A DNA stretch of 27,996 nt from CAYMWF01 sp964394085 [NCBI: uncultured Gemmatimonadota bacterium] (GTDB lineage: Bacteria; GCA-2686955; CAYMWF01). This document shows, piece by piece, positions 23,884 to 27,996 of this stretch. Both the position numbers and the translations under genes were made by a program. The stretch covers positions 1 to 27,996 of the forward strand of contig CAYMWF010000063.1 in NCBI GenBank assembly GCA_964394085.1. Direction: 5' to 3'. The first letter of the stretch is position 1. The number at the start of each line of letters is the position of its first letter. The notes under the pieces are model-generated. The model had not been told where the DNA came from. It did not search any database and worked only from the letters and a program-made list of their open reading frames with translations.

Positions 23884-25086
23884 CTAACAACCGTTGTATT
23901 CCTGTAACGCTCTACCGAGTATCCGCATCGCTCGGCGCAGGCGGTCGCAATTGAGCACGAAGGCGATGCGTATCTCATCCAAACCCAGCCCCGGGGTGGC
24001 GTAAAACCCGGCGGCGGGAGCCACCATCACCGTCTCTCCCTCGAACTCGAAATCGGTGAGAAGCCACTTCGCGAATTCCTCCGTGTCGGTTACAGGAAGC
24101 CTCGGTATGGTGTAGAACGCCCCTTCAGGTTTCGCTACCTTCACGCCCGGGATCTTCAGTAGCTCGTCGTACACGGTATCCCGACGCCGGCGGTATTCGT
24201 TTATGATGCCGTCCATGTATGAGAGGGGCATTTTGTGAGCTTCCACGGCCATCGCCTGGTCCACTTCGGGTGAAGATAGACGGGCCTGGGCCATCCTGAG
24301 GACGGAGTCCATCAGGGCCGCGTTCCGGCTCACGATGCAGCCCAGCCTGGCGCCGCACATGCTGAACCTCTTGGAGATGCTGTCCATCACGACGACCCTG
24401 TCCTCGAGCCCTTCCAGCGAGAGCGCCGATCTGTGGGGGAGATTTTCACTGTCGAAAATGAACTCGCGGTACACTTCATCGCAGAACAGCCATAAATCGT
24501 GTTTCTGCGCGATCGCCGCAACCGACTCTATTTCCCCGGAAGTGTAGACCGTCCCGGTGGGGTTGTTCGGATTGCACAGCAGGATGGCGGAGGTTTTCGA
24601 TGATACTTTCGATTCGATATGGTCGCGGGACGGCAGATGGAACCCGTCTTCACCGCTGGTGGTCAGAGGGACCACCTTCACACCGGCCATCTGCGCGAAA
24701 CCGCTGTAATTCGTGTAAAACGGTTCGGGGATGATTATCTCTTCGCCCGGGTTCATCGCTCCCAGCATGCCGAACAGGATAGCCTCGCTGCCCCCGGTGG
24801 TCACGTTCAGCTGTTCCCTGGAGAGCTCGATGCCGTGGTGCGAATAGTATCCCAGCAGTTCGTCGAGATATTCGGCGACACCCTGGGAGTGACTGTAAGA
24901 AATCACCTTGCCGCCGTAGCCGTAGAGCGCGTCCAGGGCCGGACCGGGGGTTTCGATGTCCGGCTGACCGATATTCAGGTGGTAAACTGTGGTCCCCCTC
25001 TTCTTCGCGCTTTCAGCGAACGGAACCAGTTTCCTTATGGGGGAAGCAGGCATCGCCGCTCCCCGGTCCGAAATATTCAAACTCAT
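23884..25086 (-). CDS. PLP-dependent class I/II aminotransferase (AspB-type)
   Basis: A 400-residue fold-type I aminotransferase. Hallmarks: HLNIGQPD near residue 37, NPNNPTG (172-178), CDEVYREF (202-209), the PLP lysine Lys239 in SISKRFSMCGARLG, and the C-terminal carboxylate-binding Arg in DEIRIAFVLN. Transamination of aspartate or aromatic amino acids is likely, but specificity cannot be told from sequence. A 47-codon upstream extension in frame is rejected: ATG at 25086 follows AGGAG by seven bases and gives a family-typical N-terminus. It is third in a row with tldD and pmbA, 53 bases after pmbA, and converges with the ThyX gene. Confidence 0.93.
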   Translation of the reverse strand: MSLNISDRGAAMPASPIRKLVPFAESAKKRGTTVYHLNIGQPDIETPGPALDALYGYGGKVISYSHSQGVAEYLDELLGYYSHHGIELSREQLNVTTGGSEAILFGMLGAMNPGEEIIIPEPFYTNYSGFAQMAGVKVVPLTTSGEDGFHLPSRDHIESKVSSKTSAILLCNPNNPTGTVYTSGEIESVAAIAQKHDLWLFCDEVYREFIFDSENLPHRSALSLEGLEDRVVVMDSISKRFSMCGARLGCIVSRNAALMDSVLRMAQARLSSPEVDQAMAVEAHKMPLSYMDGIINEYRRRRDTVYDELLKIPGVKVAKPEGAFYTIPRLPVTDTEEFAKWLLTDFEFEGETVMVAPAAGFYATPGLGLDEIRIAFVLNCDRLRRAMRILGRALQEYNGC

Positions 25087-25139
25087 ATCTCTACTCCTGT
25101 AACGCTGGTAGCCCGGAAAACCCGGTGCCGGCCGCAGCC

Positions 25140-26465
25140 TTACATTCTGCCGGACACGCTCACTCCGTCGATGCAGATATCGGGCGAGTACGCCTGCGGG
25201 TTGTATTCGATCCTGTCGCCGATCCACCTGACCCTGAAAAAGTCGTCGTAGATATTTCCCGCCACCATTGTGTCCATCGCCCGGCCGGCGACGGCTCCGT
25301 CCCTGACGTAGAATCCGATACCCACGTTCATCGAGTAGTGACCCTGAAGTATATTGCCGCTGTGGAATCCTATTACATCGTTAATAATCAGTCCTTCATC
25401 CATTTCCGAAACCATTTCGTCGAAAGGTTTATCGCCGGGCAATAAAACGAGATTGTTGAACCTGGGATTCGGCTGGATCTCGACCCCTCTCATCCACATC
25501 GAACGCCGTATACCGTTCCCGGTGCTCTCCACCCCGGCCCGCGCGGAAGAAGCCAGGTCGAAGATGAAGCTCCGAAGGACGCCGTTTTCGACGATAGCCT
25601 TCTTTCTCGTGGGAACGCCTTCATCGTCGAAAGGCGTCGAGCCGCGCGCCCAGTCGAGAGTCGGATCGTCGAGCATCGTCAGGTTATCGCCGAAAATCGG
25701 TTCACCGATCTTCTTCGTAAGCGGCGAGAGACCGAGGGCGACGTTGTTTCCGTTCACCCCCTCCAGCAGGCGGTAGAGGAGCGCCCAGGTGGATGACGCT
25801 TTGAATATCACCGGCATCTTTTTCGTCGGCACCTGGAGCTCCCGCTCGGAATCCCTGTTCTCCCTGATCAATTCGTCCATTCTCTCTTCGGGAAATTTGA
25901 AGTAGCGACAAGCGTTTATCTCGCTGTTCAGGCCTTCCTTGCTTCTCTCGTACATCGAAAGAAGGCAGATTGTGTAGATGCTTGTCCTGTATTCCTCTTC
26001 CTTGCCGGACGAATTCATCACCGATACGGTGGAGCGATCGTTGTCGAGATACAGGTTCAGGGCCATGCCGGGATGCCGCTCTTTAACGTAGGAGTATATC
26101 TCTTCGCTGTCGGTCACCATGTCCGCGACCTCGAGGGATTCGAGTTCGGGATCGTAAATTTTTCCGCCGCAGCCTTCTGAAGATCCTTCCGGAAAATCGA
26201 AAGTCGCCTCCGGTCCGTTCGCCGCGGCAAGGAGCGCTCCCGCAACGATCTCGGAAGGATCCGCCGTGGCGCTTCCCGTGAACGTTCCTATCCTCCCGTC
26301 CGCGATAATGCGCAGCGAGAGTTCGTCCAGCTCCCTGTTCAGAACATCCACCTGCCTGAAATTGTAGAAGTTTATCGGGTTGCTGTTTTTAACGACCCGG
26401 TAGATCTCCGCCTGCTCCGCCTTGTCGAGGGCGGCAGCCAGCAGTTTTTTCATCCTGTCAGCCAT
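25140..26465 (-). CDS. pmbA: TldE/PmbA family metallopeptidase partner
   Basis: A 441-residue homologue of PmbA (TldE), which pairs with TldD in a heterodimeric protease that degrades unfolded peptides and matures some peptide antibiotics. It lacks the HExxxH motif, as expected for the TldE subunit. Typical segments are GRIGTFTGSATADPSEIV, SPLTKKIGEPIFGDNLTMLDDP, DDEGVPTRKKAIVENGVLRSF and the LLPGDKPFDEMVSEMDEGLII segment. The start codon lies three bases after the tldD stop, with GGAGG inside the end of tldD seven bases upstream, so translation is coupled. Some organisms carry the pair for housekeeping only; no peptide precursor is visible nearby. Confidence 0.9.
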   Translation of the reverse strand: MADRMKKLLAAALDKAEQAEIYRVVKNSNPINFYNFRQVDVLNRELDELSLRIIADGRIGTFTGSATADPSEIVAGALLAAANGPEATFDFPEGSSEGCGGKIYDPELESLEVADMVTDSEEIYSYVKERHPGMALNLYLDNDRSTVSVMNSSGKEEEYRTSIYTICLLSMYERSKEGLNSEINACRYFKFPEERMDELIRENRDSERELQVPTKKMPVIFKASSTWALLYRLLEGVNGNNVALGLSPLTKKIGEPIFGDNLTMLDDPTLDWARGSTPFDDEGVPTRKKAIVENGVLRSFIFDLASSARAGVESTGNGIRRSMWMRGVEIQPNPRFNNLVLLPGDKPFDEMVSEMDEGLIINDVIGFHSGNILQGHYSMNVGIGFYVRDGAVAGRAMDTMVAGNIYDDFFRVRWIGDRIEYNPQAYSPDICIDGVSVSGRM

Positions 26466-26468
26466 TGT

Positions 26469-27848
26469 TCATCCTCCGATCACCACGTCCCTGATTTTAA
26501 CGGAAGGGCTGGCAAGCCCTGATTTGTCGAGCATCTGCATGTCGTAAAGGGCCGCCCGGGTCTTACCGCATCCGCCCCATTCACTGACTTTGAAATCGTT
26601 TCCGATCATAACGATGTTCCCGAGGGTTTCGAAAACGTTTCCCGAGATGTTTATATTTTTCACCATCTTTCCGAGACGGCCGTTTTTTATCTCGTATCCG
26701 TACTGGGCTCCGAACGTGAAGAGGTCGCCCATAGTCTGCCCCCCCTTGCCGCCTTTCAGGTAGAACCCGGTTCCGATGGAGCCGATCATCTCGTCGAAGT
26801 CGCTTTCACCCTCGCCGATACAGATATTCGACATCCGCACGATCGGCATGAACCGGTAATCGAGGGCGCGGAAATTCCCTGTCGGCTCGCTGCCGAGGGA
26901 CATGGCGCCCATTCTCGAGTAGAGCCGGCCCTCGAGAATACCGTTCCTGACCAGGTACGTCCGGCGCGTCGCCACCCCTTCGTCGTCGTAAGCATAAGTT
27001 CCCGGGGCCCCCTTCAGGTTACCCTGGTCGAATATATCGAGGATCCCGCTTCCGACTTTCTTTCCAAGCTTCACCACGCCCTCGAGAGAAGGATTGTTGA
27101 TGACATCGTCCGACTCGCTCAGGTGTCCGAACGCTTCGTGAACGAAAACTCCTGCCAGGTCGGCGTCGCAGACCACCTCGTAAGCGCCCCCGACCACCGG
27201 GTCCGCCGAAAGCAGGTCGACCGCCACTTTCACTTTATCCTCGACTTCGGCTTCCCTGCCTTCGAGCTTGGCGTAATCCTCGTCGTATCCGAAGGAATAA
27301 CCGATCGACTCGGTGGCTCCGCCTTTCTGGGCGAAGATCCTTCCGCCCACCCGGCAGAAAAGGATATCCTGGGTAATTTCGCTTCCTTCGGAATTTACGA
27401 AGGTTTTCCTGGTGAGTGTCTCCTGGTAAAGCGCCCTGCAGGTTTTCACCTTTTCCGACGACAGCATCAACTTCGCGTAGTGACGGGCAAGAGCGACTTT
27501 TTCGTCGAAGGAGCGGCCTCGCGGGTCGATCACGGGTGACGGTCTCACATCATCTTTGACGGCCGGTACCGGGGCCTGCCTGTAGCCGTCTCCGAAACGG
27601 GAAAGGGCTGCGGCGGCTTTGTGCGACCGGGAGACGGCATGGTCGATCCCTTCGGGGTCGGTAAAAGAAGTCGCGGCGTATCCGCCCCTGTTCAGCGCGG
27701 CTACGCGTCCCCCGTTGACGGTGGTGCTGTTTACACTGTCGAGCCTGTCCCCCACGAACGTGATTTCGAGATTATGCTGCTCTTCGAAAAGGGCATCGGT
27801 ATACTCGCCCGGTCCGAGTGATACTGCCCGTTTTAGAATCTCTTTCAT
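26469..27848 (-). CDS. tldD: TldD family zinc metalloprotease
   Basis: A 459-residue TldD, catalytic subunit of the TldD/TldE protease. The metal site is complete: HEAFGH (His237, Glu238, His242) and Cys427 in WGGCGKTR. Other hallmarks are GRVAALNRGGYAATSF in the N-terminal domain, GTYAYDDEGVATRR, and KGGKGGQTMGDLFTFGAQYGYEI. It is expected to cleave small unstructured peptides in the cytoplasm in complex with the pmbA product directly downstream. The start has AAAGG seven or eight bases before the ATG. It probably heads this operon, or follows the partial membrane gene whose stop is only five bases before it. Confidence 0.95.
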   Translation of the reverse strand: MKEILKRAVSLGPGEYTDALFEEQHNLEITFVGDRLDSVNSTTVNGGRVAALNRGGYAATSFTDPEGIDHAVSRSHKAAAALSRFGDGYRQAPVPAVKDDVRPSPVIDPRGRSFDEKVALARHYAKLMLSSEKVKTCRALYQETLTRKTFVNSEGSEITQDILFCRVGGRIFAQKGGATESIGYSFGYDEDYAKLEGREAEVEDKVKVAVDLLSADPVVGGAYEVVCDADLAGVFVHEAFGHLSESDDVINNPSLEGVVKLGKKVGSGILDIFDQGNLKGAPGTYAYDDEGVATRRTYLVRNGILEGRLYSRMGAMSLGSEPTGNFRALDYRFMPIVRMSNICIGEGESDFDEMIGSIGTGFYLKGGKGGQTMGDLFTFGAQYGYEIKNGRLGKMVKNINISGNVFETLGNIVMIGNDFKVSEWGGCGKTRAALYDMQMLDKSGLASPSVKIRDVVIGG

Positions 27849-27853
27849 TTCTA

Positions 27854-27996
27854 TTACCTTTCGGGTTTGTTTCGAATGGCGCTTCCCGGCGCCCTGGATT
27901 CGATGTTGAAATTACTCCCCGGAAGCCCCACCGCTTTGAGCGGGAAAAAGAGGAAAATAACAGAAACACCGATCAGCGGACAAGCGGAAAGCATCG
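27854..27996 (-). CDS. C-terminal fragment of an integral membrane protein (5' part outside the window)
   Basis: An open frame enters from the right edge and stops at TAA (27854-27856), giving 47 residues. It reads LIGVSVIFLFFPLKAVGLPG, one transmembrane helix followed by a polar tail, as at the end of MFS- or GPH-type transporters. It lies five bases before tldD, which suggests cotranscription. The family cannot be assigned from this much sequence. Confidence 0.42.
   Translation of the reverse strand, partial: MLSACPLIGVSVIFLFFPLKAVGLPGSNFNIESRAPGSAIRNKPER

Noticed and set aside
8880-23884. Genome-wide reassignment of TGA (for example to Trp or Gly)
   Set aside because: TGA is the natural stop of several genes here (the ABC fusion, citF, a DUF507 gene, PBP1A, the beta-helix gene itself), at family-typical ends.
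23884-25227. Longer aminotransferase start at 25227
   Set aside because: The extra 47 residues are Arg/Pro-rich, overlap the end of pmbA and lack a ribosome site, whereas 25086 has AGGAG at seven bases.

Overview
The window looks like a contig end from an uncultured Gram-negative bacterium, probably of the FCB/Fibrobacterota-Krumholzibacteriota-Eisenbacteria type. Two secreted proteins (ending at 6463 and 17991) finish in the FlgD-like / type IX-style C-terminal module common in those lineages, and a class A penicillin-binding protein shows a peptidoglycan wall. The phylum is an inference; the partial 16S gene at the left edge would settle it.

Layout. 1-945 is the 5' part of a 16S rRNA gene on the minus strand, preceded by a boxA antitermination site and two tandem sigma70-like promoters. 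A small hypothetical gene (1261-1569, minus) and PBP1A (1883-4009, plus) follow. Next are a secreted seven-bladed propeller protein (4331-6463) and an M42 aminopeptidase (6608-7708). A minus-strand block then runs from 15910 down to 7736: a CitD-CitE fusion and CitF (citrate lyase), an acyl-CoA dehydrogenase, two tandem DUF507 genes with their own promoter, an ABC ATPase-permease fusion and an old-yellow-enzyme oxidoreductase. 16123-18852 holds two convergent genes, each interrupted by one in-frame TGA. A gene-free, hairpin-rich stretch of about 1.1 kb leads to a long-chain acyl-CoA synthetase (19945-21735) and a two-domain ThyX protein (22024-23832). The right end is a minus-strand operon tldD-pmbA-aminotransferase, with the tail of a membrane protein upstream of it.

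Main discovery candidate. The convergent pair 16123-17991 (right-handed beta-helix protein) and 18013-18852 (TlpA/thioredoxin-like protein) are best read as two selenoproteins. In the thioredoxin-like protein the in-frame TGA falls exactly on the first cysteine of the CxxC active site, giving UxxC. In the beta-helix protein the TGA lies in the same five-residue context, Thr-Sec-Ala-Gly-Cys, with 14 of 15 nucleotides identical (ACGTGAGCCGG[A/C]TGC), inside an extra-long turn of one helix rung. Each TGA is followed by a hairpin whose apical loop starts with A/G-G at a distance usual for a bacterial SECIS. A Sec-type redox motif on a secreted beta-helix scaffold next to a Sec-thioredoxin is, as far as I know, undescribed. 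TGA ends several other genes here, so it is not globally reassigned. No selA, selB, selC or selD lies in the window.

Other points: citrate lyase acyl-carrier and beta subunits are fused in one chain, with the start fixed by a strong Shine-Dalgarno at 15910. The ABC protein starts with TTG. The ThyX motifs are split between two degenerate halves, as I recall for the chlamydial enzyme. Several perfect palindromes sit in the 18.9-19.7 kb and 21.8 kb gaps.
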